Shown here: positions 1 to 8,559 of the stretch, one piece after another
Numbering within the stretch: the stretch's first letter is position 1
Layout of the letters: each line of letters starts with the position of its first letter
Assembly: GCA_003576705.1 (NCBI GenBank)
Contig: QOZS01000012.1
Coordinates: 1-64,000 of the forward strand
From: Desertibaculum subflavum
GTDB taxonomy: Bacteria > Pseudomonadota > Alphaproteobacteria > Ferrovibrionales > Ferrovibrionaceae
Reading direction: 5' to 3'
DNA length: 64,000 bases
The notes under the pieces: generated by a model
Databases searched by the model: none
The model's input: the letters and a program-made list of their open reading frames with translations, nothing else
Told to the model about the DNA's origin: nothing
Position numbers and translations under genes: made by a program

Positions 1-589
1 CCGGCTCGGCGGCGGGCGGCGCGGCGGCCGGCGCCAGCGCGGCAAGGTCGGCTTCGCGCGGCGGGGCCGGCGGCGCTGGCGCCACCGGCTTCGGCACGGC
101 TTTGGGCGGCTCCTTCTTCACGGGCTTCTGGATCGGCGGCGGCGGTGGCGGCGCCGGCAGCACGAAGGCGGTCTCCGTCACCGCCGGCGGCAACGGCTCG
201 GACGGCGGCAGCTCCAAGATCGGCGGCGGTTCCGGCATACGCTCGACCGGCGGCGGCTCGATCGGCGTCAACTCCGCCACCTGCACGGGCGGCGGCGGCT
301 CGACCATCGGCAGCTGCTCCGCCATGTCGGGCGCCCGCGCGGCCTGCACTTCGGGCGCTTCCTCGGCCTGGGCCGGTTCCATGACGACGATGACGTCCAT
401 CGGCACGTCTTCCGGCGCACCGGCGCCGAGCTGCCAGCCAAGCGCGACCGCGGCGATCACCGCGCCATGCAGCAGCATGGAGATCGGGACGGCCAGACCC
501 ATCTCGCGGCGGCCCGGTCTGATGCCCAGCGTCTCGCGCAGGCCCGGCGCCAGGCTCAGCGCCATCGGATCGCTTGCCGCGACGCTCAT
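1..589 (-). CDS. tonB: TonB energy-transducing protein, N-terminal part
   Basis: The gene runs off the left edge, so only about 196 N-terminal residues are present and the C-terminal TonB domain is not visible. Reading the minus strand from the ATG at 589 gives a short cytoplasmic segment, one hydrophobic helix (about residues 35-55, around ISMLLHGAVIAAVALGW), then a long proline-rich periplasmic stretch with PPPPPIQKPVKKEPPK-type repeats. That is the hallmark of TonB, which couples the proton motive force through ExbBD to outer-membrane siderophore or heme receptors. The start overlaps the hemP stop (ATGA), so the two are translationally coupled. The proline-rich DNA is low complexity. The assignment rests on architecture and on the hemP neighbour. 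Confidence 0.8.
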   Translation of the reverse strand, partial: MSVAASDPMALSLAPGLRETLGIRPGRREMGLAVPISMLLHGAVIAAVALGWQLGAGAPEDVPMDVIVVMEPAQAEEAPEVQAARAPDMAEQLPMVEPPPPVQVAELTPIEPPPVERMPEPPPILELPPSEPLPPAVTETAFVLPAPPPPPPIQKPVKKEPPKAVPKPVAPAPPAPPREADLAALAPAAAPPAAEP

Positions 590-837
590 CGGGTGAGGAT
601 CAGCTTGCCGCGGCTGGTGATCTGCAGGCGGTACTCGCTGCCCGCATGCTCGATCAGCAGCAGCTTGCCGCCCTGGAACAAAGATGAGCTGGTGACACGC
701 TGCGCCGACCGGCTCGCACCCGCCGGCGCCGCGGTCGCCGCCTCGGCCGGCTTCACGACTTTCAGCGAACGGCGCCCGGTTCGTTCCACCGCGGCGATCT
801 CCCCGCCAACGCTGCCCGCGCACTTCCCCACATACAT
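586..837 (-). CDS. hemP: Hemin uptake protein HemP
   Basis: An 83-residue protein. Its C-terminal half matches the HemP family: an S-S-L-F segment, then GGKLLLIEHAGSEYRLQITS and a terminal GKLILTR. HemP is a small cytosolic protein encoded with heme or iron uptake genes. In some beta- and alphaproteobacteria it activates the heme receptor gene. The start has a GAGGAG-type ribosome site just upstream. The gene precedes tonB with an ATGA overlap, and a Fur-like box lies about 125 bases upstream. Together this points to an iron-repressed hemP-tonB unit. The N-terminal 45 residues are not conserved in the family as I know it. Confidence 0.85.
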   Translation of the reverse strand: MYVGKCAGSVGGEIAAVERTGRRSLKVVKPAEAATAAPAGASRSAQRVTSSSLFQGGKLLLIEHAGSEYRLQITSRGKLILTR

Positions 838-960
838 GCAACAAAAGCTCCTCGTGCGGCGCGCTCGGCCGTGGCCGAGGGCTACGCTCCGTGGCTTGCG
901 CTTGCATCCCGGGGCAGCGGGACCCGGCTGGCTTCAGGAGAACGTGGGGCTGGTTCTAAA

Positions 961-980
961 GCAAATGATAATGACTCGCA
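961..980. promoter_or_regulatory. Candidate Fur box upstream of hemP-tonB
   Basis: The 20 bases GCAAATGATAATGACTCGCA form an imperfect palindrome close to the classical Fur site (GATAATGATAATCATTATC-like) and to alphaproteobacterial TGCAAATGA...TCATTTGCA sites. It sits in the only sizeable gap upstream of hemP-tonB, the expected place for iron repression. The neighbouring AT-rich stretch probably carries the promoter, but no -35/-10 pair is clear. Confidence 0.6.
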
Positions 981-1043
981 ATACCATAGGATGGTTAAAC
1001 CCGGAATTGGATTTCGCAGCGCGGCCAAGGGCTAACGCGGGGT

Positions 1044-1457
1044 TCAGCGTCGCGCGAAGCGCTCGATCTCGACCCCGACGCTGACCGCCTCGGGAATGGC
1101 GGTCAGCTTCTCGACCCGCACGCGGGCCGACACCACGCGCGGATCCTCGAAGCAGGCGGCGGCGATGCGCTCGGCCAGCGTCTCGACCAGTTTCAGATGC
1201 TCGCGCTCGACGATCGCCTTCACCTGGTCGACCAGGCGCTGGTAATCGACCACGGCGTCGAGCGCATCCTCCGGCGCGGTCGCGTCCTGCATCACGCCGA
1301 GATCAAGGTTGATGCGGATCGGCTGCCGGCGGCCATGCTCATGCCGCCAGACGCCGATCGCGGCGTCGAGCTCGAGGTCGCGCACGAAGACGTGGCGCAG
1401 ACCGCGCAGCGCGTCGGCGATGCGCCGGTCGGGATGCGCCGGCCGGTCGTTGCTCAT
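1044..1457 (-). CDS. folB: Dihydroneopterin aldolase
   Basis: A 137-residue protein, slightly longer than the usual 120 because of an N-terminal extension. FolB cleaves 7,8-dihydroneopterin to 6-hydroxymethyl-dihydropterin and glycolaldehyde in folate synthesis. Family features are visible: VFVRDLELDAAIGVWRHE near residue 23, VVDYQRLVDQVKAIV, LVETLAERIAAACF with the conserved Glu, and the Lys motif VEKLTAIPEA near the C-terminus. The ATG at 1457 overlaps the stop of the upstream SDR gene (ATGA), so the two are cotranslated. Confidence 0.9.
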   Translation of the reverse strand: MSNDRPAHPDRRIADALRGLRHVFVRDLELDAAIGVWRHEHGRRQPIRINLDLGVMQDATAPEDALDAVVDYQRLVDQVKAIVEREHLKLVETLAERIAAACFEDPRVVSARVRVEKLTAIPEAVSVGVEIERFARR

Positions 1458-2209
1458 TCCGCCTCCTCCGTCTTGGGGCCGGAGCGCCACGGCAGGTGCT
1501 GGCCGCCATCGAGCGCCAGCATCTGGCCGGTCATCGACCTGGCATCGAGCAGGAAGCGCACGGCCGCCGCGATCTCCTCCGGCGACGCGCCGCGCTTGAG
1601 CGGCGTGTCCGCCACCTGACGGGCGAACTGCGCCTCGCTCTGCCGCTGGCTCGGCAGGCTCGGGCCGGGGCCGATGGCATTGACGCGGATGCGCGGCGCC
1701 AGCGCCATGGCGAGCGTCTGCGTCAAGGTCCAGAGGCCCGCCTTGCTGACGGTGTAGCTGGCGAAATAAGGCGTGAGCCGCCAGACCCGCATGTCGATCA
1801 GGTTGACGATATTGCCTTCCGCTGCCTTGGGCAGCTGGGCGGCGAAGGCCTGCGACAGGAAGAACGGCGCCTTGAGGTTGATGTCGAGGTGGAAGTCCCA
1901 GGACTGCGCCGTCGCCGTCTCGATAGTGTCCATCTCGAACACGGCGGCGTTGTTGACCAGCACGTCGAGCGGGCCGACCGCCTGCGCCGCCTGCGGCACG
2001 ATCCGTTGCACCGCCGCCGTGTCGGCAAGATCGGCAACGATCACCGCGGCGTTGCCGCCGCTGGTCATGATCTCGGCGGCCAGCTCGTCCGCCGCGAGGC
2101 GCGAGCGATGGCAATGCAGCGCGACGGCATAGCCGGCCTGGGCGAGGTCGAGCGCGATGGCGCGGCCGATGCGCTGCCCCGCGCCGGTGACCAGCGCCGC
2201 GCCGGTCAT
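1454..2209 (-). CDS. SDR oxidoreductase, possibly pteridine reductase-like
   Basis: A 251-residue classical short-chain dehydrogenase/reductase. It has the cofactor motif TGAGQRIGRAIA at residues 8-19, NNAA near 87-90, a Y-x-x-x-K pair in SYTVSKAG, and GPGPSLPS after the active site. The R-I-G form of the Rossmann motif and the direct overlap with folB suggest a dihydropteridine or dihydromonapterin reductase (FolM/PTR1-like), but this is inference. The family is certain; the substrate is not. It ends in an ATGA overlap with folB and starts 3 bases after the enoyl-CoA hydratase stop. Confidence 0.75.
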   Translation of the reverse strand: MTGAALVTGAGQRIGRAIALDLAQAGYAVALHCHRSRLAADELAAEIMTSGGNAAVIVADLADTAAVQRIVPQAAQAVGPLDVLVNNAAVFEMDTIETATAQSWDFHLDINLKAPFFLSQAFAAQLPKAAEGNIVNLIDMRVWRLTPYFASYTVSKAGLWTLTQTLAMALAPRIRVNAIGPGPSLPSQRQSEAQFARQVADTPLKRGASPEEIAAAVRFLLDARSMTGQMLALDGGQHLPWRSGPKTEEAE

Positions 2210-2212
2210 CGG

Positions 2213-2959
2213 CTAGACCCCGCGGAACTTCGCCGGCCGCTTGGCGAAGCGGGCGGCGATGCCCTCCTTCACGTCCTCGCTGTTGCGGGCGGCGTCGATC
2301 AGCGCGTCGATATCCTCGTGCTTCAGCAGATCGACCGCTTCGAGCTGGCGCACGATGGTGCCCTTCAGCGCGCGGAGCGCCAGCGGGGCGTTGGCGGCCA
2401 GGCGATCGACCACCGCCTTGGCGGCGGATTCGAGATCGGCCGGCTCGGCGATGCGGGCAATCAGGCCGAGCTCGTGCATGCGCCGGGCCGGCAGCGGATC
2501 GCCGAGCAGCAGCATCTCCTTGGCCGCCACCGGACCCGCCACCTCGACCAGCTTCTTGATCAGGAACCAGTTCGGCGCGATGCCGATCTGCACCACCGAC
2601 ATGCCGAAGCGCGCCGCGGTGGACGCCACCACGATGTCGCAATGCAGCGCCAGCTCGTTGCCGCCGGCGATGGCGTCGCCATGCACCACGCCGACCGCGG
2701 GCAGCGGCGACAGCTCGAGCGCGCGCAGCATCGGCACGATGCCGCTTTCGGCTTGCAGCCCGGCCGAGAGGTCGAGGCCAGCGCAGAAGGCGGGGCCGTT
2801 GCCGCGCACGATGATGACCCGCTCCTCGGCATTCGGCGCCAGCTCGAAGGCCTGCTGCAGCAGCGCGATGGTCTCGCCGTCCAGCGCGTTGCGCTTTTCC
2901 GGCCGGTTGACGGTCACGGTGCGCACCGCGCCCTGCCGCTCGACAACTACCTTGGACAT
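2213..2959 (-). CDS. Enoyl-CoA hydratase/isomerase family protein
   Basis: A 248-residue crotonase-fold protein. It shows the typical NRPEKRNALD start of the fold, the oxyanion-hole segment FCAGLDLS, and HGDAIAGGNELALHCD, where crotonases often have one catalytic Glu. The ATG at 2959 has a strong AGGGAGG ribosome site 5 bases upstream. It probably hydrates or isomerises an acyl-CoA thioester, but the crotonase family is functionally diverse and the exact reaction is unknown. It lies between glpD and the SDR/folB pair on the same strand, 19 bases after glpD. Confidence 0.85.
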   Translation of the reverse strand: MSKVVVERQGAVRTVTVNRPEKRNALDGETIALLQQAFELAPNAEERVIIVRGNGPAFCAGLDLSAGLQAESGIVPMLRALELSPLPAVGVVHGDAIAGGNELALHCDIVVASTAARFGMSVVQIGIAPNWFLIKKLVEVAGPVAAKEMLLLGDPLPARRMHELGLIARIAEPADLESAAKAVVDRLAANAPLALRALKGTIVRQLEAVDLLKHEDIDALIDAARNSEDVKEGIAARFAKRPAKFRGV

Positions 2960-2978
2960 GGATCCTCCCTCGCGCCGG

Positions 2979-4481
2979 TCATTTTCGCTCCGCCAGATAA
3001 CGCGCCACCTGTTGCGCGCCGCCGGGCGGCAGGTGCAGGCCGAGCTTGGTGCGGCGCCACAGCACGTCGTCCGCCGTCTCGGCCCATTCTTCCGCCGCCA
3101 GATAGTCGATCTCGCGCGCATAGAGCCCGCCGCCGAAATCGCGGCCGAGATCGGCCACATTCCGCGCATCGCCCAGCAATGCCCGGCTGCGCGTCCCCTG
3201 GCGGCGCGCGAAGCCGGCGAGCAAGGTGCGGTCGATCGCCGGATAGGCCGAAACCAGGTCGTCGACCAGCGCGGCGAAGCTGCGGCCCTGGAAATCGCCG
3301 CCCGGCAAGGTCGGCCCCGACGTCCAGGCCGGCTTCATGCCGGGATAGTAGGGCTCGAGCCGCTCCAGCGCATGTTCGGCGAGGCGGCGGTAGGTGGTGA
3401 GCTTGCCGCCATAGACCGAGAGCAGCGGCGGCCGGCCCTCCTCCAGCTCCAGCACGTAGTCGCGCGTCACGTCGGAGGGATCGGTCGAGCCGTCGTCGTA
3501 GAGCGGCCGCACGCCGGCATAGCTCCAGACCACTTCCTCCGGCGACACCTGCTTGGCGAAGTAGCGGCTGACCGCGGCGCAGAGATATTCGGTCTCCGCC
3601 CCGTCGATGGCCGGCCGGTCGAGATCGCCCTGATAGGGAATGTCGGTGGTGCCGACCAGGGTGAACCGGCCTTCATAGGGAATGGCGAAGATCACCCGCC
3701 CGTCGGGATGCTGGAAGATATAGGCGTGCGTACCGTCGAAGAGCTTGGGCACCACGATATGGCTGCCCTTGATGTGGCGCACCTGCGCGCGCGCGTTGAC
3801 GCCGAGCGCACCCGACAGCACGTCGCCGACCCAGGGCCCGGCCGCGTTGACGATGCCGCGCGCGGCGACCTCCTGCGTCGCGCCGGTGCGCTCGTCCTTC
3901 AGCGTAGCGCGCCAGAGCTCGCCGTCGCGCCGTGCCGCCGTCAGCGAGGTGCGCGTCAGCACGCTGCCGCCGAGTTCGCGCAGAGCCACCGCGTTGAGCA
4001 CGACGAGGCGGGCATCGTCGACCCAGCAATCGGAATAGACGAAGCCCTTGCGGTAGTCGTCCTTCAACGGGCGGCCTTCGGGCGCGCGCGCGAGATCGAC
4101 GCCTTCCGAGCCCGGCAGCGTGGTGCGGCCGCCGAGATGGTCGTAGAGGAAGAGGCCGATGCGGATCATCCAGGCCGGCCGCAGGTGCCGGTCGTGCGGC
4201 AGCACGAAGCGCAGCGGCCAGATGATGTGCGGCGCCATGTGCAGCAGCACCTCGCGCTCCGCCAGCGCCTCGCGCACCAGGCGGAACTCGTACTGCTCGA
4301 GATAGCGCAAGCCGCCGTGGATGAGCTTGGTCGCGGCGGAGGATGTGGCACGGGCGAGATCGCCCTTCTCGGCCAGCAGAACCGCGAGCCCACGGCCCGC
4401 CGCGTCACGCGCAATGCCGACGCCGTTGATCCCGCCGCCGACAACGAGAAGGTCGAACACGCGGTCCGGGGCTCGGGTCAT
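2979..4481 (-). CDS. glpD: Aerobic glycerol-3-phosphate dehydrogenase
   Basis: A full-length 500-residue flavoprotein. The FAD-binding Rossmann motif FDLLVVGGGINGVGIARDAA lies at residues 9-28. It is followed by the GlpD signatures ATSSAATKLIHGGLRYLEQ (about 45-63), GPWVGDVL, RHIKGSHIVVPK, and GVRPLYDD with SVYGGKLTTYRRLAE near residue 365. It oxidises sn-glycerol 3-phosphate to dihydroxyacetone phosphate at the inner membrane and passes electrons to quinone. No glpF, glpK or glpR is nearby, so regulation with glycerol uptake is not evident here. Start ATG at 4481. Confidence 0.95.
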   Translation of the reverse strand: MTRAPDRVFDLLVVGGGINGVGIARDAAGRGLAVLLAEKGDLARATSSAATKLIHGGLRYLEQYEFRLVREALAEREVLLHMAPHIIWPLRFVLPHDRHLRPAWMIRIGLFLYDHLGGRTTLPGSEGVDLARAPEGRPLKDDYRKGFVYSDCWVDDARLVVLNAVALRELGGSVLTRTSLTAARRDGELWRATLKDERTGATQEVAARGIVNAAGPWVGDVLSGALGVNARAQVRHIKGSHIVVPKLFDGTHAYIFQHPDGRVIFAIPYEGRFTLVGTTDIPYQGDLDRPAIDGAETEYLCAAVSRYFAKQVSPEEVVWSYAGVRPLYDDGSTDPSDVTRDYVLELEEGRPPLLSVYGGKLTTYRRLAEHALERLEPYYPGMKPAWTSGPTLPGGDFQGRSFAALVDDLVSAYPAIDRTLLAGFARRQGTRSRALLGDARNVADLGRDFGGGLYAREIDYLAAEEWAETADDVLWRRTKLGLHLPPGGAQQVARYLAERK

Positions 4482-4539
4482 GGCGGGGCGAACCTAGGGT
4501 TCGCTACCGCAAGCGTCAACGCGCCTGAACGGCAATGGC

Positions 4540-5280
4540 TCAGCCGGAAACGTGCTGCCTGGCGAGGTTGTACCATTCGCGCTCGGCCCGCCCGTAATGG
4601 CCCGGCGCGCGCTCGACCTTGCGGATCAGCTCGCGGAACACCTCGCGCGCCTGGTCGATCTCGCCGGTGCGGATCAGCAGCAGGGCGTGCCGCGCCCGGG
4701 CCTCCTCGCCGGGATAATAGACGGCGAGGGCGGCGTATTCGCGCAGCGCATCCGACATGCGCTGCGCCCCTTCCAGCGACCGCGCGTAGAGAAGATGACC
4801 TTCGGCGCTGTCGAAGCCAGGGTTGCGCGCGCGCAGCTCCTCCAGGGTCTGCGCCGCCGCGTCCGGCGCGCCGTTGAGATACTGCGCCTCGGCCAGCCTC
4901 AGCATCAGGTGCGGATCGTGCGCGTAATGGCCGGTCAGGGCGCCGCGGTAGAGGTCGACCGCCTCCTGATAGCGCTTCAGGTTGAGGCATTCGGCGGCGA
5001 GCTGGGAGCGCGTCTCCACCGTGTCGGTCTCGGCGAACCGGTCCACGGCCGCGCGGTAGTCGCGCTCGGGATCGATCAGGGTCTTGACGTCGCGCACGGC
5101 CTGCCGGGCGGCGCGCGAGCGGGTGATTTCGGGCAGCAACTCGGCGAAGAAGTAGACGGCGCAGCCGGCCACCGGCAGGAACATGATGATGCCGATCCAC
5201 CAATAGGCGCGCCCCGTGCGCACCGCATGCACGGCAAAGCCGACCTGAACGAGCAGGAGAATCAGACCGAGGGCAGGCAT
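4540..5280 (-). CDS. Membrane-anchored tetratricopeptide-repeat protein
   Basis: A 246-residue protein with two N-terminal hydrophobic segments (residues 3-20 and about 27-47, the second containing YWWIGIIMFLPVAGCAVYFF, like PLDc_N-type anchors). They are followed by a helical region with TPR-like repeats from about residue 80 to 230 (LNLKRYQEAVDLYRGAL, HLMLRLAEAQYLNGAPDAAA). This architecture suggests an inner-membrane scaffold with a cytosolic TPR domain. It is the first gene of the minus-strand run that includes glpD, 58 bases upstream of it. Specific function unknown. Confidence 0.7.
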   Translation of the reverse strand: MPALGLILLLVQVGFAVHAVRTGRAYWWIGIIMFLPVAGCAVYFFAELLPEITRSRAARQAVRDVKTLIDPERDYRAAVDRFAETDTVETRSQLAAECLNLKRYQEAVDLYRGALTGHYAHDPHLMLRLAEAQYLNGAPDAAAQTLEELRARNPGFDSAEGHLLYARSLEGAQRMSDALREYAALAVYYPGEEARARHALLLIRTGEIDQAREVFRELIRKVERAPGHYGRAEREWYNLARQHVSG

Positions 5281-5359
5281 CGGCAGGCACCTTATTATCG
5301 CAGTGATTTATAAAATATTATCCCGTGATAGTTGCATCGCGCAATGGGGCCGGCGCCGT

Positions 5360-5387
5360 TTGACTCGGACCGGCGGCCACCTATCAT
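5360..5387 (+). promoter_or_regulatory. Candidate sigma-70 promoter of the gcv operon
   Basis: TTGACT at 5360-5365 and TATCAT at 5382-5387 are separated by 16 bases. They lie about 44 bases upstream of the first conserved riboswitch element, so transcription would begin near 5394 and include both aptamers. The AT-rich stretch 5295-5335 just upstream could serve the divergent TPR/glpD run. Confidence 0.45.
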
Positions 5388-5430
5388 CGCCCTCGCGATC
5401 GGAACGGAGTCGCGTGCCGTTACGGTTGCC

Positions 5431-5620
5431 GCGGGAGAGTGTGCCGGCCCATGGGCCGGCGCCGCCGAAGGAGCAACCGCCCCGGAAACTCTCAGGCCCC
5501 AGGACCGCGGCGATCGAGGCGCTCTGGAAAGCGGGTGGTGCCAAGCCACCCCACCGAAGGAGCAAGCGTTGTCCTGCTTTGGACAGCGCGGAATCTCTCA
5601 GGTGAACCGGACAGAGGGGG
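5431..5620 (+). promoter_or_regulatory. Tandem glycine riboswitch
   Basis: Two consecutive glycine aptamers. The first has GGGAGAG near 5433, GCCGAAGGAGCAA near 5465 and ACTCTCAGGC near 5489. The second begins near 5530 with CACCGAAGGAGCAAG at about 5553-5567, then AATCTCTCAGGTGAACCGG and ACAGAGGGG, ending at 5619. These are the conserved cores of the gcvT element. Placement directly upstream of gcvT fits activation of glycine cleavage by excess glycine. No strong terminator hairpin follows the second aptamer before the gcvT ribosome site, so control could be at translation initiation. That last point is inference. Confidence 0.93.
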
Positions 5621-5691
5621 CAACCGTTCGTCAGTGCTGCGGCCAGCCCGGCCGTGGCGGACGAGGTTGCCCTTGAAGCCCGGAGTGCGCA

Positions 5692-6801
5692 TTGACGACG
5701 AATAACGAGCCGCTCGCCCAGACCCCGCTGAACGACCTGCATGTCCGCCTCGGCGCCCGCATGGTGCCGTTCGCCGGCTATGCGATGCCGGTGCAGTACC
5801 CGACCGGCATCATCGCCGAGCACCAGTGGACGCGCGAAAGCGCCGGGCTGTTCGACGTCTCGCATATGGGCCAGGTGACCCTGACCGGCGCCGGCATCGA
5901 CAAGGCGCTGGAGAAGCTGGTGCCGGGCGACATCCTGGGCCTCGGCCTGAACAAGCTGCGCTACACCCAGCTGCTGGACGAGACCGGCGGCATCCTCGAC
6001 GACCTGATGGTGACGCGCCGCGAGAGCGATCTGTTTCTGGTCGTCAATGCCGGCAACAAGGCGGCCGACATCGCGCATATGAAGCGGCATCTGGGCGACG
6101 GCAGCGTCACCTATCACGGCGCGCGCGCGCTGCTCGCGCTGCAGGGACCGAAGGCGGCGGCAGTGCTGGGCAAGCTGGCGCCGGACGCGGCGAAGCTCGC
6201 CTTCATGACCGCCGGCGCGATGAAGATCGACGGCATCGAGGCCTGGGTCAGCCGCTCCGGCTATACCGGCGAGGACGGGTTCGAGATCGCCGTCGCGGCC
6301 AAGGATGCGACGACGCTCGCCAGCATGCTGCTGGCCGATCCGGCGGTGAAGCCGATCGGCCTCGGCGCGCGGGATTCGCTCAGGCTGGAAGCCGGCCTGC
6401 CGCTGCACGGCCATGACATCGACACGACGACATCGCCGATCGAGGCGGGCCTCGCCTTCTCCATCGCCAAGCGCCGGCGGGAGGAAGGCGGCTTTCCCGG
6501 TGCCGCGCGCATCCAGCGCGAGCTGAAGGACGGGCCGGCGCGCAAGCTGGTCGGCCTGCGCCCCGAGGGCCGCGCCCCGGTGCGCGACGGCACCGAGATC
6601 CGCGATGCAAGCGGCCGCGCGGTCGGCAAGGTGACGTCGGGCGGCTTCGGCCCCAGCGCCGGCGGGCCGGTCGCGCTCGGCTATGTCGAGGCGGCGCTGG
6701 CCGCGCCCGATACCAAGCTGATCCTGGAATTGCGCGGCAAGCCGGTCGGCGCCGTGGTGACGAAGCTGCCCTTCGTCGCCAAGCGCTACGCCAAGACTTG
6801 A
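5692..6801 (+). CDS. gcvT: Glycine cleavage system T protein (aminomethyltransferase)
   Basis: A 369-residue T protein. It transfers the methylene group from the aminomethyl-lipoyl H protein to tetrahydrofolate and releases ammonia. The family start LAQTPLNDLHVRLGARMVPF is followed by GYAMPVQY, then LFDVSHMGQ, and the C-terminal GYTGEDGFEI and SGGFGPSAGGPVALGYV motifs. The start is a TTG at 5692 preceded by GGAG 6 bases upstream. The reading fits family N-termini well, and no ATG lies nearby in frame. It is the first gene after the glycine riboswitch. Confidence 0.97.
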   Translation: MTTNNEPLAQTPLNDLHVRLGARMVPFAGYAMPVQYPTGIIAEHQWTRESAGLFDVSHMGQVTLTGAGIDKALEKLVPGDILGLGLNKLRYTQLLDETGGILDDLMVTRRESDLFLVVNAGNKAADIAHMKRHLGDGSVTYHGARALLALQGPKAAAVLGKLAPDAAKLAFMTAGAMKIDGIEAWVSRSGYTGEDGFEIAVAAKDATTLASMLLADPAVKPIGLGARDSLRLEAGLPLHGHDIDTTTSPIEAGLAFSIAKRRREEGGFPGAARIQRELKDGPARKLVGLRPEGRAPVRDGTEIRDASGRAVGKVTSGGFGPSAGGPVALGYVEAALAAPDTKLILELRGKPVGAVVTKLPFVAKRYAKT

Positions 6802-6829
6802 GACATCGAGAGGGGATGGAGAGAGGTCG

Positions 6830-7207
6830 ATGAGCGACACGTACTACACCGAGGACCATGAATGGATCCGCGTCGAGGGTGATACCGGCACCATCGGCAT
6901 CACCACCTACGCGCAGGGCCAGCTCGGCGACATCGTGTTCGTCGAGTTGCCGGATGTGGGCAAGAGCCTGGATGCGGGCGACGAGGCGGCGGTGATCGAT
7001 TCCGTGAAGGCGGCGGCCGAAGTGTATGCGCCGGTCGCCGGCGAGGTGGTCGAGGCGAACGACGCCGTCGTCGAGAAGCCGGGCCTGGTCAACGAGGACG
7101 CCATGGGCGACGGCTGGTTCTTCAAGATCAAGATCGCCGATGCGACCGAGCTCGAAAACCTGATGGACGAGGACGCGTACAAGACCTTCGTCGAGGGCCT
7201 CGGCTGA
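6830..7207 (+). CDS. gcvH: Glycine cleavage system H protein
   Basis: A 125-residue lipoyl carrier. It starts [20 protein letters not shown] and has the lipoyl-lysine motif [15 protein letters not shown], with the modified Lys near residue 64. It shuttles the aminomethyl group between the P and T proteins. A GAGAGG ribosome site precedes the ATG. The stop codon overlaps the gcvPA start (TGATG), which indicates coupling. Confidence 0.97.
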   Translation: MSDTYYTEDHEWIRVEGDTGTIGITTYAQGQLGDIVFVELPDVGKSLDAGDEAAVIDSVKAAAEVYAPVAGEVVEANDAVVEKPGLVNEDAMGDGWFFKIKIADATELENLMDEDAYKTFVEGLG

Positions 7208-8559
7208 TGCGCTACCTGCCGCTGACCGAGGCCGATCGCCGGGCCATGCTGGACCGGATCGGTGTCGCTTCCGTCGACGACCTGTTCCGCGACGTGCCGA
7301 CCCGGGCGCGGCTGAACCAGCCGATCGACCTGCCGCCGCATATGGGCGAGCTGGAGGTCGAGCGTGCGATCGGCGCCATGGCGGCGAAGAACGTGGCGGC
7401 GGGATCGGTGCCTTGCTTCCTCGGCGCCGGCGCCTATCGCCACCACATCCCGTCCACCGTGGATCACCTGATCCAGCGCAGCGAGTTCCTGACCTCGTAC
7501 ACGCCGTACCAACCGGAGATCGCGCAAGGGACGCTGCAATACTTGTTCGAGTTCCAGACCCAGGTGGCGGCGATCACCGGCATGGAGGTGGCGAACGCCT
7601 CGATGTATGACGGCGCCACCTCGGCCGCGGAAGCGGTGCTGATGGCGTTCCGCACGACGCGGCGCAAGCGCGCGGTGATTTCGGGCGGGCTGCATCCGCA
7701 TTACCGCGACGTGATCGCCACGACCGGCGGCGCGATGGAAGCCGACCTCGCCTTCGCATCCGCGGATCCGAACGGCGCCGAAGACCTCGCTGCGATGATC
7801 GACGACAAGACCGCCTGCGTGGTGGTGCAGAATCCGAGCTTCTTCGGTCACCTGCACGACCTGAAGGCGCTGGCCGCGGCGGCGCATGCCAAGGGCGCGC
7901 TGCTGATCGTCGCCGTGGCGGAGATCGTCTCGCTCGGCCTGGTCACGCCGCCCGGCGCGATGGGCGCCGATATCGTGGTGGCGGAAGGCCAGTCGATCGG
8001 CGTGCCGCTGTCGTTCGGTGGGCCCTATGTCGGCCTGTTCGCCACGCGCGAGAAGCTGATGCGGCAGATGCCGGGCCGGCTCTGCGGCCAGACGGTGGAC
8101 CAGGACGGCAAGCGCGGTTTCGTGCTGACGCTCTCGGCCCGCGAGCAGCATATCCGGCGCGAGAAGGCGACCTCGAACATCTGCACCAATTCCGGCCTCT
8201 GCGCGCTCGCCTTCACCATCCACATGACCCTGCTGGGCGAGGCGGGGTACACGCGGCTCGCGCGGCTCAATCATGCCAAGGCGGTGCAGACGGCGGACGC
8301 GCTCGCCGCGATCCCCGGCGTGAAGGTGCTGAACCGGGCCTTCTTCAACGAGTTCACGGTGGCGCTGCCGAAGCCGGCGGCGCCGGTGGTCGATCGGCTG
8401 GCGGCGAAGCAGATTCTGGCCGGCGTGCCCGTATCGCGGCTCTACCCGACGGACGCAGCGCTGGCCAACCTGCTGCTGGTCGCCACCACCGAAACCGTCA
8501 CCGATGCCGACATCGCGGCGCTGGCCAAGGCGCTGGCGGAGGAGCTCAGCCATGCTTAA
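7207..8559 (+). CDS. gcvPA: Glycine dehydrogenase (decarboxylating) subunit 1
   Basis: A 450-residue N-terminal half of the two-subunit P protein. GcvPA and GcvPB together bind PLP and decarboxylate glycine onto the H-protein lipoate. Motifs include [19 protein letters not shown] near residue 70, [20 protein letters not shown] near 98, and [17 protein letters not shown] in the middle. The start overlaps the gcvH stop. The end overlaps the gcvPB start by 8 bases, consistent with 1:1 synthesis. Confidence 0.96.
   Translation: MRYLPLTEADRRAMLDRIGVASVDDLFRDVPTRARLNQPIDLPPHMGELEVERAIGAMAAKNVAAGSVPCFLGAGAYRHHIPSTVDHLIQRSEFLTSYTPYQPEIAQGTLQYLFEFQTQVAAITGMEVANASMYDGATSAAEAVLMAFRTTRRKRAVISGGLHPHYRDVIATTGGAMEADLAFASADPNGAEDLAAMIDDKTACVVVQNPSFFGHLHDLKALAAAAHAKGALLIVAVAEIVSLGLVTPPGAMGADIVVAEGQSIGVPLSFGGPYVGLFATREKLMRQMPGRLCGQTVDQDGKRGFVLTLSAREQHIRREKATSNICTNSGLCALAFTIHMTLLGEAGYTRLARLNHAKAVQTADALAAIPGVKVLNRAFFNEFTVALPKPAAPVVDRLAAKQILAGVPVSRLYPTDAALANLLLVATTETVTDADIAALAKALAEELSHA

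Noticed and set aside
102..596. Glycine-rich open frame on the plus strand at the left edge
   Set aside because: It is the antisense of the proline-rich TonB segment, and no independent start signal is seen.
1496..4877. Long open frames on the plus strand opposite folB, the SDR, the hydratase and glpD
   Set aside because: They are low-complexity Arg/Ala/Gly-rich translations of the antisense strand with no motifs, while the minus-strand genes carry clear family signatures.
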